From: Leuctra nigra
Taxonomy: Eukaryota > Arthropoda > Insecta > Plecoptera > Leuctridae
Assembly: GCA_934045905.1 (NCBI GenBank)
Contig: OW203769.1
Location: forward strand, 28,715,899 to 28,779,898
DNA length: 64,000 nucleotides
Direction: 5' to 3'
Below the pieces are notes generated by a model. It was not told where the DNA came from, ran no database searches, and was given only the letters and a program-made list of their open reading frames with translations. Position numbers and translations under genes: made by a program. Positions 46,932 to 60,500 of the stretch are shown here, in pieces. Each line of letters opens with the position of its first letter. The stretch's first letter is position 1.

Positions 46932-47538
46932 CAGGGTTGCCAACTCGCAAAAATGAAAAAGAGCTAAACCCAGACGCAAACTCTGAAAATGGGGCTAAAT
47001 TTCGTCAAATAGGGCTGACTTCACAAAAATTAAAATAAACTCAATATTTTGTGATTAAAGCAAAACACAGCGGTTCCCATTAATAGTATCAACTCTAATA
47101 ATGCTATTGAAATTAATAGAACTATAGCTATAGGCCGCTGTGAAGAAAAACAATTATAATGCATTATATTTATGTTACTCCATAATCAAATTATGACCAA
47201 TATTATTATGGCACAATTCCATAAAAATTAATTAACTGATTTAGGTAAACATTACTTTTGATTTAAAATCAAAAATGTCAGTCTCAAATTAATAATTATA
47301 GTATAGATTTGGTATAGATTAGGCGATTTGAAAACAAAAATTCTTCGTTAATTGAAGAAATTAATAAAACTGACTATTAAACGTTATTTTTATTCAGCCC
47401 TGAATTTTGTTGAAAAAAGCTAAAATGCTCTTTAAAAAGGGCTACTTTTGCCCGCCCGGGCAAAACAATAATTTCAGGGCTAGGCGTACTCTTTAAAAGG
47501 CCAGATCTAGCCCCAAAAGGGCTGAGTTGGCAACCCTG
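46932..47538. mobile_element. 607-bp hAT-like element
   Basis: The ends CAGGGTTGCCAACTC and GAGTTGGCAACCCTG are flanked by perfect 8-bp repeats AGCGTATC (46924-46931 and 47539-47546). The interior includes GGGCTA / TAGCCC motifs and a GCCCGCCCGGGC palindrome. No transposase. Confidence 0.9.
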
Positions 47539-47546
47539 AGCGTATC

Positions 47547-48325
47547 GCAGTCAAAATATTGTCAATCTTTACATCAATTGTAAGCTTCACTTTGCAGATA
47601 CCAGGTAGCGCAAAAACCCTGTTTGAGAGGTTACTCCGACAATGCAAATGTGACAAAACTATAGGTAGAAGATGAAGTCCTGAAACTTTCACACATTATA
47701 GAAAACATGAAAATGTGCCTGGTGTGCAATTTACAGACTCGATGGGTAAAATTTTCGACGGTTATCTCAAAGTGAGCTCTCAAAAAGGGTTTCTTGTGCC
47801 CCCCCTCACCCCCCCCCCCCCCCCTGGTATTGCCTAAGAGCCAGTTCATTGGTCGCAACTGATTTTGGCAACTCTGTACAAATGCTAATTAATGAATTCC
47901 TGCTCTCTTCCTTCTAATTGAGGCCACGTGGTTCAGAACTGGTTGCAGATAAGCACAAGAACATTGTAAAAACTAGTCGGCCTTCTTCAGCTATGTTAGT
48001 TGGCTTCTTGCGTATCTTGGATTTGCAAATACAAGAGTGAAGGATGAATTAGACGCAGTTTTATAAGCAGTGTGACACAAATACTTCAACACCATCACTC
48101 GTTATTGTGTATGTTTATTGTTTAGCACAGAAATTGTTGTTAGAATCACACTTTTGCCACCCGTGCTGATCTCATAGTCCTGAATGTGTCACTTTTTGTC
48201 CCGACTTCAGATTATTCTTCAATACTTACCTATTCAATTAATAGTCAACTTGATAATCGTAAATGTATTCGAGAATTTGAGGTTTCAGAAAATCCAGTCA
48301 AAAATTACTTTATGACGAATAAAGA
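47547..48325. other. Intergenic DNA with a poly-C tract; no gene seen
   Basis: Contains CCCCCCTCACC followed by a C run at about 47810-47824. No exon or complete element was recognised. Confidence 0.4.
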
Positions 48326-48523
48326 TGGCTTTCCATGCTCCGTCATCTTCCGTCAACGTCCGTCACCGTCCGACGAAAACGACCACGTGACCTGTCTCGA
48401 CCAATCCCTCGCCGTCCGAGATTTTTGGGGATGGCTCTGATTGGTCGAGACGGGTCACGTGGTCGTTTTCGTCGGACGGTGACGGACGTTGACGGAAGAT
48501 TACGGATCATGGAAAGCCAGCTT
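48326..48523. mobile_element. 198-bp GC-rich palindromic MITE
   Basis: ATGGCTTTCCATGCTCCGTC through GACGAAAACGACCACGTGAC on the left is mirrored on the right (GTCACGTGGTCGTTTTCGTC ... CATGGAAAGCC). It directly abuts the TTAA MITE copy B. Confidence 0.8.
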
Positions 48524-48525
48524 AA

Positions 48526-49054
48526 GGTGATACTAGCGCTCGGCCGTTTTAGAAAATTGAGAGAGAAAAATTGTTTCATAAGTGAGTGTAACTTTTACAG
48601 GATGCTCACATGATCAGTCTGATTGGATATTAGTAGCACTTTTTCATTTTTGCTTATTGCATCGTTAATTAGGCGCCGGTTATTCAACAAAACCGCTCAA
48701 AACTCTGAAATTTGCGATACGATTGGAGACCAAACCCGTAAACCAATTGATCTCAAATTTTAATCATGATTAGATGAAAGACAAACTTAGGGTTATCCCT
48801 TGGCACATTTTTGAAATTTAATTTTATACGGCGCCCAGGGAGACAAGAAAATAGCTAATTTTTCACCAAAAATCCACTAATTATTACTAATTAACGAAAC
48901 AAAAAATTAAAAATGTACCAAGGGATAACCCTAAGTTTGTCTTTTATCTAATCACGATTAAAATTTCAAATCATTTGGTCTACCCATTTCGTCACCAATC
49001 GTATCGCAAAAAGTGTCTACAAAAAGCAGCAAAATCGCTCGCGCTTGCAGCACC
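48526..49054. mobile_element. piggyBac-like MITE, copy B (529 bp, TTAA target)
   Basis: Same ends as copy A (GGTGATACTAGCGCTCGG, GCTTGCAGCACC) and same length, with TTAA at 48522-48525 and 49055-49058. Few substitutions relative to copy A suggest fairly recent movement. Confidence 0.87.
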
Positions 49055-49799
49055 TTAAGATGAATATTTTACAAGGACGCTATAAGAGGGTCTGTGGGGC
49101 TCGCCGCCCAGTTTTCCCCGCAGAGCCCCCTTTGAATTTTTGTTACAAAAGAATCGAATTTGAAGGTATATGTTGGTATTCTTTCAAATAAATTTAAAAT
49201 GTGTGAAGCAATATTCTGTAGAAACTTAAGACAAATGTAATCTAATCTGTAATCAAAAAGATTCTATCCAACAAGACAATGAGTGAAATGCATAGTAATT
49301 GAATAAAATAAATTTAAATCAACATTTTACTCGAAGAATTTAAGCTATAAAAATGTTTGACTCGGAGGTGAAACTAATCATAAATATTTGGGATTACTCT
49401 GATTTCTACAACAATTCATGTGAAGTTTGATTATCTTATTTGAGTTTTATGAGGTTATATTTATGATATTTATATTTATTAATTAATGTATAATGAGTTC
49501 ATATTAGACTTCAACATCGCATTTAATTTAGAATAATACACACAAAAGTAAGTTAAAAGTAATCCCATACAATTTCATAATTGTCAATTGCGAGCGCCTC
49601 CACTTAAAACTGATGGCACAAATCTATTTTTTTTGTTTTTTGATTTTTGTGTATTTGTATTTTTTGCATTAAATTTTAAACGAAGTAACGGACCTGGCCA
49701 ATTTTTTCACATAATATTCATTACTATCCAATGAAGAAGACTAATGATTTCCAGCAAAATCGGCTAACTAATTTCTTCGGAATCTTGATTTGTAGTTTG

Positions 49800-50206
49800 C
49801 ACCACCGTTTTACCTATTAAATGGTCTTCGATAAATCTGATCAATATCATATTTTGCATGGTGGTTAAGACTAACATTGTCTCTTATTTTACAAATTTTC
49901 AAGCCAATCAGTCAAGAACCTATGCACTTATTGATAGTTTTAATAGCTGTCAGAAATTAAGTATCGAAATGAATGTTTTCCACTGCAACTGGATCTGATT
50001 TGCTGCTTTATGTACCAAAACCAAATTGTATAGAAAACAGATACTTTTATGTTGATTGAGTGGATTCCTGTTGAAATGGTAAAATTCCTGTTGAAATTCC
50101 TGTTGGTACGGAATTCCTGTTGAACATATTTGACACACATATTAAATAGCATGCAATACGAATGCTCGCTTATCAACGCGTTATACCGAGCGTTTTCCTA
50201 GTATAT
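49800..50206. mobile_element. Right-end fragment of the ACTAGGAAAACGCTC family
   Basis: It ends TCGCTTATCAACGCGTTATA then CCGAGCGTTTTCCTAGTA, the reverse of the terminus at 44075. The interior (GACTAACATTGTCTCTTATT, GTATCGAAATGAATGTTTTCC) matches 44290-44460 in reverse. Confidence 0.7.
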
Positions 50207-52500
50207 AAATGCACACCATTTTGTTTGAAGATTTGAACCGGATGTCAGCTGTTATACAAGCAATACCCATAATGCAATATACTAAAGTAGGTACCTCATC
50301 AAATCACAAAAAGACGGCTCTTTACTTTCTTCAACAATAATGGTATTTATTTCTGTCAGTGTCTCTAGAATATTTATTGACACTTTCAGTAATTTTTACT
50401 TCAATAAAAAATTGCTTCAAATGTGCCCAATATCAAAATAATCTTTGATATTGTCTGTCTGAGGTCTATTACTTTTAATAACGTTCAAAGCAGCACGAGT
50501 GTATCGTATGTGCTACAAATAACATGATTTAGCGGGGAAAGTATATTTTGACTCTTGCGTAACACCTCAGTTAGTGATCTAAAAACCCTTCTCTCCAGTA
50601 TCTTCTTTGCCCGCAGCCATCACTGCTTGCTAGATCATGTGTGGGCACTTTCACTGCATTGTGATGCAGGCACAGCTTCCTAGATGGCTGTGTGCACTTT
50701 CATGATATTTACGCGCAACCACTCCCGAGCCAAAAAACTAATAAGTCAATTATGTGTTACCTATTGAAATCAAGTACTGAATAGGAAATTATATTGATAG
50801 ATAATCAACGCTTTGCAAGTAGAACGATGAACCATTATGTAACAGCGTGTTTTTTTACGTCAAAAACTCTACACTACAGCGATATGTCGATTGTCTTACT
50901 GTAATGTAACTTTTGACATTAGATGGAGAGAAAATTATTTCGGATGACGAGTATTTTTGTCTCCAATGCTCATCGTACAAAAATAAATGATACTTCGCAG
51001 AAAATTTTTATTCCACAGAAATGGGTTTACAAAAAGGCCCCAGCTCACTACAAACTATCTTTATTGTTTCAAAATGTGTTGGTCATTATTTGGAGGGTCT
51101 GTTTTATGGTCTGTTCAATGCAAATAAATACAAAATTAAAGCAAGACCCCAAAATATATTGTTTATATTTAGATTAGTTTACCATTTGAGAAAATATAAG
51201 AATAAATTGTAATCCACTTTGAACCTTAGTTTCTCAATTTGGAATTTCGTTCACAATACTCGATTGATTTTGGTTCAATAAAAATTAAACAAATAACCGA
51301 AATCAAAATAATATCAAATTCACAGAAACAAAATGTAGGTATATTTGTGTATATCTGTTTGTCGGTGTTTTTAAAACTCACACAGTGTTTTATGGTCCAG
51401 GAATATGTGTGCTTTACAACAATACATAACAAGAATAAATATCTGCAAAGGCGATCAAACTGCATGTGAACCAGATCAAACCAGATAATTTCAATATTCC
51501 CATAACAAGGAAAAATTCAACTGCCTCCAACAAAATATTATTTCAATGTATAAAATAAGTTCATTGAAGTAATTCACGCCTGTGGGATCTCCTGTTTCTT
51601 TTTCAAACGATGTAATTATATTCCATGGTCGAAAAATGTCGCCAATGTATCCTGAACCCCCAAATTACAACTATTATAAACTAAAACTATTATTAGTTGA
51701 CAATGACACTATAAACAATCTCCGGTGCTGTCTACACGACTTCCATTCGGCACCAGAAGTAAACGAACTCAAATGTAGGATGTCATTAGGTACGCAATGA
51801 AGACGGTATTGCTATAGACTATATGACGGGGGGGGGGGGGGGGGTGTAAGTATCTGTGTAACATTTAATACGTAGTTACCAGTTTCTAAGTTTGGAAATC
51901 AAAATAGGGAAGATTTTCTTTTAAATTTCGATCAGAAAAGTCTCCGAACTCAGAAATTGCCATTACATACCATTATGATTACAAATGATAAAATTATTAA
52001 CAAATGTCGATATAATTATTATATTTTAAAACAATATACAGCAGTAAAACGGCACTAAATATTTTTTTGGCTATAAACGAAGTTTTCACCATATCTTTGC
52101 TGGCTACATAATTCTGGAATATGCCCACACCCCCAAAGAATGAAGTTACTATGATATTTTGAATTTGATTTTTGAAAGAAAATTTTAGAATATTTAAAAT
52201 GAGTTGATATTTACAAATTTACTGGAACAAAACGAAACTTCTTTGGGTAGGGGGAGGGCAATCTCAATATATGACATTAAAAGTGGGGGGGGGGTCATTG
52301 ATTTACACAAACCGTGACAGCTGACACAATATAGGTTGAAGAAGGTCTAGAAATGACGTAACACTCCATTATTACACGCAATACGTTTGTATTCCTCTTT
52401 TATAACTGTAATTACCCTTTCATAATAACATTATTGTATCCTCTCTTGACTAACTATGCCATATTTAATGCTATGCATTAATAAAAACGGCCGGCAAAAA
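50207..52500. other. Intergenic DNA; no gene seen
   Basis: AT-rich. Contains a G run at 51829-51844 and a GGGGGGGG tract near 52285. Several open frames of 60-85 codons are present but have no recognisable motif, splice context or codon bias. Confidence 0.4.
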
Positions 52501-52536
52501 GCGTGCTCTTGGAAGAGGTTGGAGTGGGGATGAGGC

Positions 52537-52542
52537 TATAAA
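52537..52542 (+). promoter_or_regulatory. TATA box of the takeout-family gene
   Basis: TATAAA in the context GGCTATAAAGCCGAG lies 61 bp before the ATG. Transcription would start near 52565-52570, giving a 5' UTR of about 35 nt. A TATA-driven promoter is common for secreted, inducible insect proteins. Confidence 0.7.
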
Positions 52543-52602
52543 GCCGAGTGGCTGTACGAACAAGCTGCTTGTTGTGATTCATTTGGACTATTATCGACAA
52601 CA

Positions 52603-55600
52603 ATGATGCTGGTCGCGTCAGTGTTTTGTTTCTCCATTGTTGTGGTTTGCGCGAGTGCAGCTGCTATTCAAATACGTGAGTACTTTTGGTTTCTTGATTT
52701 GGTGTTGGCATGTTGACTTTTTTGATATACACTTTTGTACCACGCAAAGGGGGGAAAATCGGAATTGAATATGTCTTAAAATGACAAATTTCTTGGGAAA
52801 AGTATGTATTCTCAAATTTTAAGTTGGTAAAAGTTAATTTCAAGTCTGGTAAACCTGAATGGTCGAGATTTTTGCCCCGTCATTTTTAAAATATAATACA
52901 TACCTATCTCAAGAAATTTAACTTTTTGTGTGAATTTTATTCCTGACAAAAATTGCATAAAATAATAATCACATTTTTAAAGATTAATCAAATTAACCAT
53001 CTTTTAGTAGAATGTTTCTCCTTCAAGGAGAAGCAGATTATTTTGGATTTGCTGGAACTCGCTGGATGGAATGGTTCACTGCGTTCTTTGTTCGCCCAAC
53101 TGGCAAATGAATGCCACTGAAATTATCTGCTAAAATACGGTCATTTCGCTCGTGTTACTGACTGTATGTTGTACCACAGGAGAAGGACGGAAGAATCTAT
53201 ATAAATAGGCTCCAGAGTCTATTCACTACCTCGTGATACTGTTAATAAGGTTAGGTTTTAAACAAAGCATTTCTAAAAGGTAACAATTTAATTGGCTAAA
53301 GAAATAAAATAAACATAACCTCGAAGTTCTGCAAGTAATTATCATAATATTATACTTAGATCAAGATATGCAGATGAGATATTTAATGATTCCGTAACTT
53401 AGAGGTCTTGGAGGTCGTATCTTAGAGGGAAAATGGACGGTAGTCCATTTTCTCGAATTTGCGTTGCACGCCTTTGGATTATCAAGCTATAAATTGTCAT
53501 TTGTTTGACTGATGTCAACAAAATTTGTACAGATATATTGAAGTATTCTCTTATAATGACTGTCACCATTACAAATATTAGCTACGATTGTGTGCTTTTT
53601 TGTCGATATTTGATAGTTTTAATGGCATTTGTTGGCTCTGGGGTGCGAGAATCACATTCACTCACACTACAAAAATGCATCGATTTACCTCTATTTATAA
53701 GCTAAAACTGACTCAGATTGCGATTTAAATGTCCGTCCTCAGGGGAAAACTTCAGTTTTATACATTACGGATGTAAAACAAAAGATATTCATGCAACTTA
53801 GTGAAGAGAGATCCAGAAAAAATTAGGAGGTTCAATTCGATCAAATAGAAAGCAATGTCACACATGATGATAGAAGAATGAGAGCGATGAAACTTAATAA
53901 CAATAACAAACAACACAGAAGCAACAAAGTGTTTTAGTATTCTGGTCTCACGTCATTTACTAGGTCAGGTCATTCTGTTGGCTGATTTCACCGGTATTCA
54001 AACAATTGCATTGGTTTTCGAAGAATCCACTCAAGAAGGCAATCCACACAAGAACTATTTTCATGCAAGATTTCAGAAACCATATTACCTAATTTGATGT
54101 GTTCAAATGTTGTTCGAAATGTTATGTTTCGACTGACTCCTCACTCATCAGGCAATTAATGTCAGTCGAAGCGTTGATTCTTAAATTTTGTGGATATTTG
54201 AAGTTCAGAGACAGTCAGGATTATTTATCACTTCGGAATGATATTTGTATGTTAGTTTTAAACATGGATTTAAAGCGAAGGAATTATTTGGGTCGATGTT
54301 TTGTATATTGCCTCAAGTCACTCAGGGAGGAAGTGATATTTAAGACTTATGTAACAAATCGCGTTCTATCACAAGATAGTTACCGTACACCGTTTCACAT
54401 GTGTCTTTAAAACCATTTTGCACTTAAATGTAGCCGCGTTTTAACGCATCAACTTCGTTTTTCATGTGTTAAAACTCATGTAGTTTAGTTTGGTAAATGA
54501 CATGTCAATTTGCACGCTGAGAGTAACTCTGCTAATGGACGAAAGATTTCTCCGAGGTCTGATTTCACTCTCCGTGTAGCTAACAGGTTGTGCAGCTTCA
54601 ACTTTCAAGATGTTGCGTCATTGTCAACTCTTACTTCTTGGTCGCCTAGCAACCATGCGGCCTGCTTCAGATAACTCCAGTCATCTGTCAGAGTATCAAC
54701 ATCTCATTGTTATCCTCATTTTGGCCAGCTATGGTCCCAGACATTTGGCAAATCAACATTTAGTGAGAGTCCAAGAAATATACAGAACATCATTCGCCCA
54801 ACTGCAGGCGCGTAGGAAGGGGGGATGGGGGGATTACCCCCCCCCCCCCCCCACTCAAGCAGGCATGACCCCCCATTCACCATACAAAATTAAGTTTAGT
54901 GTCCAAGAATCACTTAAAAATTGTTTAAATTCTAAAAAAAACGGCCTGCGGGGCAAAATAATAGAGAGTTATTGTTGAAATTTTAGCAGTGTATCATCCC
55001 ATAATCGATTTTAAAATGTTTACATTCAAAATACAACAATTAGATATTTTTATTGCTTCAGTTTGTGAATTTTAAAGACCCAGAATCACTTTTAACTGGT
55101 TATTCTAAAAAACGCCCTGCGGGGCTAACTCTGGAGGGAGATTGCCCCCCAGACCTTCCTTCCGGGTGTCAGATTCCGTATTTTCGTCCGTATTTTCATG
55201 TTATATTGTAAGAATAGATGTTGATATTTGGTTATTTACTGAAAGAGTGGATAATTATTAGAAATGAGTGTATAGGTAATAATGATATTTTGATCGTGTA
55301 ATGACAGCTGTCAGAGTGCATTTTTGTTTCCAATGCTCTCTTGAAGAGCTCACTGCATAATGAAAACAAAGAAACAACTGAGGGGTTTCGTCTCGCATTG
55401 ACATGAATTTTGATTTAGAAAATGCAATATCTTCTTATTTTTTAATATTTCGAGTAAAAAAATGTATATAGCTAAACAGTAAGTACACTCAACAAATGAT
55501 AAAACGCTATTTGAAAGAAATGGATTGGCTGAAAAAAATGTGTGATGGCATCATCCCATGAAGTCTATGCTAACTCGTCATCTAACTTTAGAAGGTGAGC

Positions 55601-57492
55601 TATGATTTCATTTTCATTGATTGAGCGAGCGAAGCGAGCGTCTCCTTTTGACTCTTTTGGCACGGACCTCTGTTTTTTTTTTTTTTTTTTGTTTTTGTTT
55701 TTGTTTATGTCTGCTAAATGGAGCGATAGAAATCGCACCGTTTCACCGATCGACCTGAAATTTTGCACACATGTAGAGACAACCTTCTCTGTTTGCTGAC
55801 CACAATTTTTTTTGAAATTCATTGATTGGTTAAAATTTAAATAAACATCTCCTGATAGGCTGAAAAATGAAAATGGTCTTCGACAAATGTGATCAACCTT
55901 ATATTTTGCGTGGTCATTAAGACCAACATTGTCTCTTATTTTACAAATTTTCAGCCAAATCGTCCCATTGGTTAAAATTTAAAAAAATATTTCATGTGCT
56001 TTTTGAAATTTAAACCAGAACCGTTTGACCGATCAACTTAAAAATTTGCATGGTCATCGGGTCCAACATTATCTGTATTATTGACAATTTTCAGACTAAA
56101 CTGTGTTTAAATTCAACAGTTATTGACAGTTTGCGGATATTTTGCGTGTTAGCTGTCATATTTCTCGAATTTCACATTTCACGGCATCTTCGGATTTTCA
56201 CTTCAAGGTTGTTAGAGCAGAAACTTTCAAACGTATATTAATATGAAACTGATATGACCGTTTAAATATTTTTTGAACGAGATCCTGTGATTTTTGTAAA
56301 TTAACAAGGAATCGTTCAATCATAAAGGTTCAATCGATCAACTTAAAACTTTGCGTGGTTATTGGGACCAATATTTTAGGAACGGTTCGATGTATTGCGC
56401 GTATCAGTGCTCGCTCATCAACGCGTAGTAATAACAAGGATTGATTGTCAAGGAACCTGACCAGCAGCCAATCCATTTTGTTCAAATACCGTTTTATGAT
56501 CCGTCTTATGCCTGTCAAAAATGTTTTGCGCGATTTAGTTTTGAGTTGACGTGTCTCGATGGTAGCGCCATGCAAGTAGAAGAAAGTTTGACCAATGTCC
56601 TATCACCTATGCCTCGAATCATCTCTCGACATTCTTCAACTGTCCCGAAGAATAACTTCCGGAATGACGAACTCACTCTGTCCTTCTTGTTGACAGCTAA
56701 GTTGCCTGGCAACCACGTGGCCTGCTTCAGGAATGACCCCGAGTTTGACCGCTGCTTCCGCGGCAGTCTGCAGAACCTGTTCAGAGCTTTCAGCCGGGAC
56801 GGTAAGACCAACTTTCATTATCTCTCTTGCAGAGCTTTTGCTATCAACTTCAATAAAGCAGGCCATCACCGTGTTCTGTATCTTATAGGTACTGTTTTAT
56901 GTCCCATACACCACTTCGCAGAACTGCTTCACAAGGTATTTACATAGGCTATCGCATTAGATGCCTGAAGGTTCAATGTGAATTTGTCCTCTGGTCTGCT
57001 TTCTGAGACTGTCTATTGTCTAAAGTCTAAACCTTTAATTAAACTGACGCAAACTTCAGGCAATTGCCTGAAATTTGCCCTTCCATACTTTAAAAAATGT
57101 TAAGGATACATGAAAACCAAAACTCTAAAGTAAAACTTCTTGTCAATCTTTCGATTCATAATAATGAAATGAAGCACCACTGACATGTATTTTGTTCTAA
57201 ATCAACCTGTTATTTCGTTCTGTCTTGTCCACAATCATCTTGACTTCACCATTTAGAAGGCTGTAGTCTTAGCCTTTCTGCATTTCTTTTCAAATTAAAA
57301 AATCTCAACATCGCACTGCCTAAATATACGAAAGAAACTCACTATTTGAATTCAAATATCTTACTTCGCATCAGTATATATGATGATGTGATGATATTGT
57401 GATGATGTGATGATGATGTGATGTGATGATGTGATGATGATGATGATGTGATGATGTGTGATGATGATGATGCAATGATGATGATGATGATG

Positions 57493-57584
<92 letters not shown>

Positions 57585-60500
57585 TCTAGGGGCACCTGAG
57601 CTGGGCATGAAGCCGTTCGATCCTCTGCACGTGCCACAGATGTTGGTGGAATACCAGCAGGAGCGCATCTCGGGCAAGATGCTGATCAAGGACTCCATGT
57701 CTACAGGATTCAACAAGATCAGAGTCAACGGCATCAGGTAAGATCCAAGGTATATAGATGGGGGGGGGGGGGGGGGGGGGTAAGACCCATACATAAATAA
57801 CTGTGAAAACACTCAGTGTAACGCGTTGATGAGCGGCATCCGATTTCATATGCGTTAGCGTTTGCAAGTATCAGCTGCTCTACAGGCCTATGGAACTGTA
57901 GCTTAAAGGAGGTAGATATGAAAATTTAGTATACATTTTTCAAATATTTAAAGATTATAGAATTAAATGGCATTAAAATGAAAATAACTTGGAAATAACG
58001 ACAGATTAGCCTTCGAATTGGCAAATAATACCTAAAATTTTGGTCCCAATGACCATGCAAAGTTTTATGGTCAATCGGTACTAGTTTAAATTTAAAATAT
58101 CGCTTGAAAGATGGTTTTAAATGTTTACCACTTTGTAAGGTTGGGGTCAATGTTGGCAATAGCTTTGCAAAATTTCAAATTGATCGGACCAACCAATCGA
58201 AAGATTTTTTTTTTACATTTGAACCAATCACAGGATCCCGTTTAAAAACGATCCCAGAGACCGCTTAGATTACGTTGTGTGCAAAATTTCAGATCGATTG
58301 GTTGTGCGGTTTGACCTGGGCAGTGCAGGCAAAAAAACATACAGAGAAAGACTTGCAATAAGATACCATGGGCTCGCTCAATAAAAAAATATTTCATAGC
58401 CAAAGTGCGCAGTGCAATGAATAGGCATGTCCTTAGAAGCTGTTTTAAATAACAATTATGATTTCTACAACGTCCTCACCATTCATAAATGACAATGGCT
58501 CTACGTGTGTATATTTTGTGAGACGTATACTCCGTTCAATGTCTCAAGTCCTATAGCATGGCCAGGTATAGGACTACTCATGATAAACAGGACTCAAGAC
58601 TATGGAATGAAGTGTATGAGGAACATTATTGGCACAATATCTATGACACGTATTCAGACTGAAACCTTCAGATTATAACTCCGTGGTTAGACTTACTTAG
58701 CCCCTGTGTAAGCTGCAACCAATCACTAATCATGCACTAGTAGGAGCCTTTTTGCATTAAAAAGTCGCTTCATTACGTCATTATACTGCCGTAGCTAACA
58801 CAACACGACCAAGTTTGTAAAAAACAAACTAAACAAAAAGCAGGAAAACAGAAAAGGAAAAGCAAACAGGATTTGATAGTCAACATTCATGTTCATTTCA
58901 ATTTCAGCAGCATAATCTGAATTCATGATTACCTGAGTATAGATAAAATACAAATGCCTATAAGTATAGAGTTGTTACGTAGGTACTTGCTACATCTTGC
59001 ATTTTATCGTAATCAGTAGGTATACCTACTTAAATTATACTTTTGTGACAATTAGCTTGGTCATTTCATATCTATAACATTCAACCATAAGAGCGATTAG
59101 ATTATTGATTATTGTGGTTTAACGGCGCGTCAACGACGAGGTTATATTGCGCACATTAATAATTGCATTTTTGCATTTAACTTTGTTGATATAAGTGGAG
59201 GACATGGGGAGGGGGTCGACCTAACTGGCCCGATCCGGGGGAGTCCAGCACTGGTGGGAATGCCAGGCCGGAATGGGGACGGACCGGGGGGGAGGGGGAA
59301 GCTTCGGGCCGGTGGGACTCGATTTCAGGGGGATCACCATCTCGAGGGGGGAGGCCGGCCCGAGGGGACCGCAAAATCAAGGGAGGGCATGGGACTAGGC
59401 CGACCCTGGACTGCACTTGGTTGGGACCAACTCGCTATGCGAGCCGGTCCCTTAAGCCCCACCACCGCGTCAAGGTGGCAGTCCATGGTGGGGCATAAGA
59501 GCGATTACATGGATAGTTTTTGAACGAGATCCTGTGATTGGGTGTAAATTCATAATGGAACCGTTTCATCGTTCAACTTCAAATGTTGTATGGTCGATGG
59601 AATACAAATTTAGATATATTTGACAACTTTCAGAATTCAGACAAATCTGCCCAGGACTCAAGGGTTATTGACATTTACGGATAATTTATGCTCGTTTTTA
59701 AATATTTGTCAAATGTATTCAAAGAAATCAGATACAAAACTATCACTGCTCCTTTGACGCATTCGATCAGATTGTTTTCCTCCATTTCCAAGATCTATTA
59801 CAGAGCAGTAACTTTCACACACATATGAATTCGAAGGCTCGCTTATCAACGCGTTATACGGAGCGTTTTCATGGTTTAAAATTGGATGGAGATCGAAAGA
59901 ACTTTTCCTTCATGAACTTTTGAGAAATATGTAATATTATAGGCTATAGTCACACCACCCTGGTCGCTATGACCTGGGGTGCGATCACATAGAATGATAA
60001 CTTACTTATCACGGTGACAAGACCCTAGAAGGCCGTGAATAACATTGAGATGAGAAGCTTGTCACCGTGACAAGGTAGTTCTCATTTTATGTAATCCCAC
60101 CCCTGGTTGCATTGATTCAACAGTTTAATCGTATTTTAAAATTCAGCTGTGAAAAAAGAGGTAAAATCCATTCATACCGTATGAATGACGACCTTGAAAT
60201 CTACTGTCAAGCCATCGTCATTTAGCTCACAATTTTTAATACGATTTTAGTGACTGTAAAATATCTGTAACTGCAGCTACTTCAAGTATATTAACAATAA
60301 TTCCAACATTTGGGCTTCTTCTCACTCCCCTTTTATACCAGCTCTTATACAGCCTCATGCTCTGCAGAAGTTGCGTCCGCAAGTAGATATTTGCGTGTCA
60401 GTCCTCAACACCACAAGACCGTGAGCTAATAATCTTATGGACGGAATCCAGTAGACTCTGGTCACTTGCGTCGATAAATCTGGAAATTCTTTTGAGCATG

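Noticed and set aside
48186..48613. Open frames rich in Arg/Pro on both strands
   Set aside because: They come from the GC-rich palindromic MITE 48326-48523, whose two arms give similar peptides on opposite strands.
56441..56947. 168-codon open frame on the plus strand
   Set aside because: Only the part 56697-56801 is takeout exon 2; the upstream and downstream extensions are intron, with clear AG and GT sites at the exon edges.
57342..57812. Open frames with long poly-His and poly-Ile on the minus strand
   Set aside because: They are translations of the GAT/ATG microsatellite; the plus-strand exon at 57590-57737 is the real coding sequence.
59177..59523. Gly/Arg-rich open frames in the GC-rich block
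   Set aside because: Compositional artefact of the GC-rich retro-insertion; no domain, start context or splice support.
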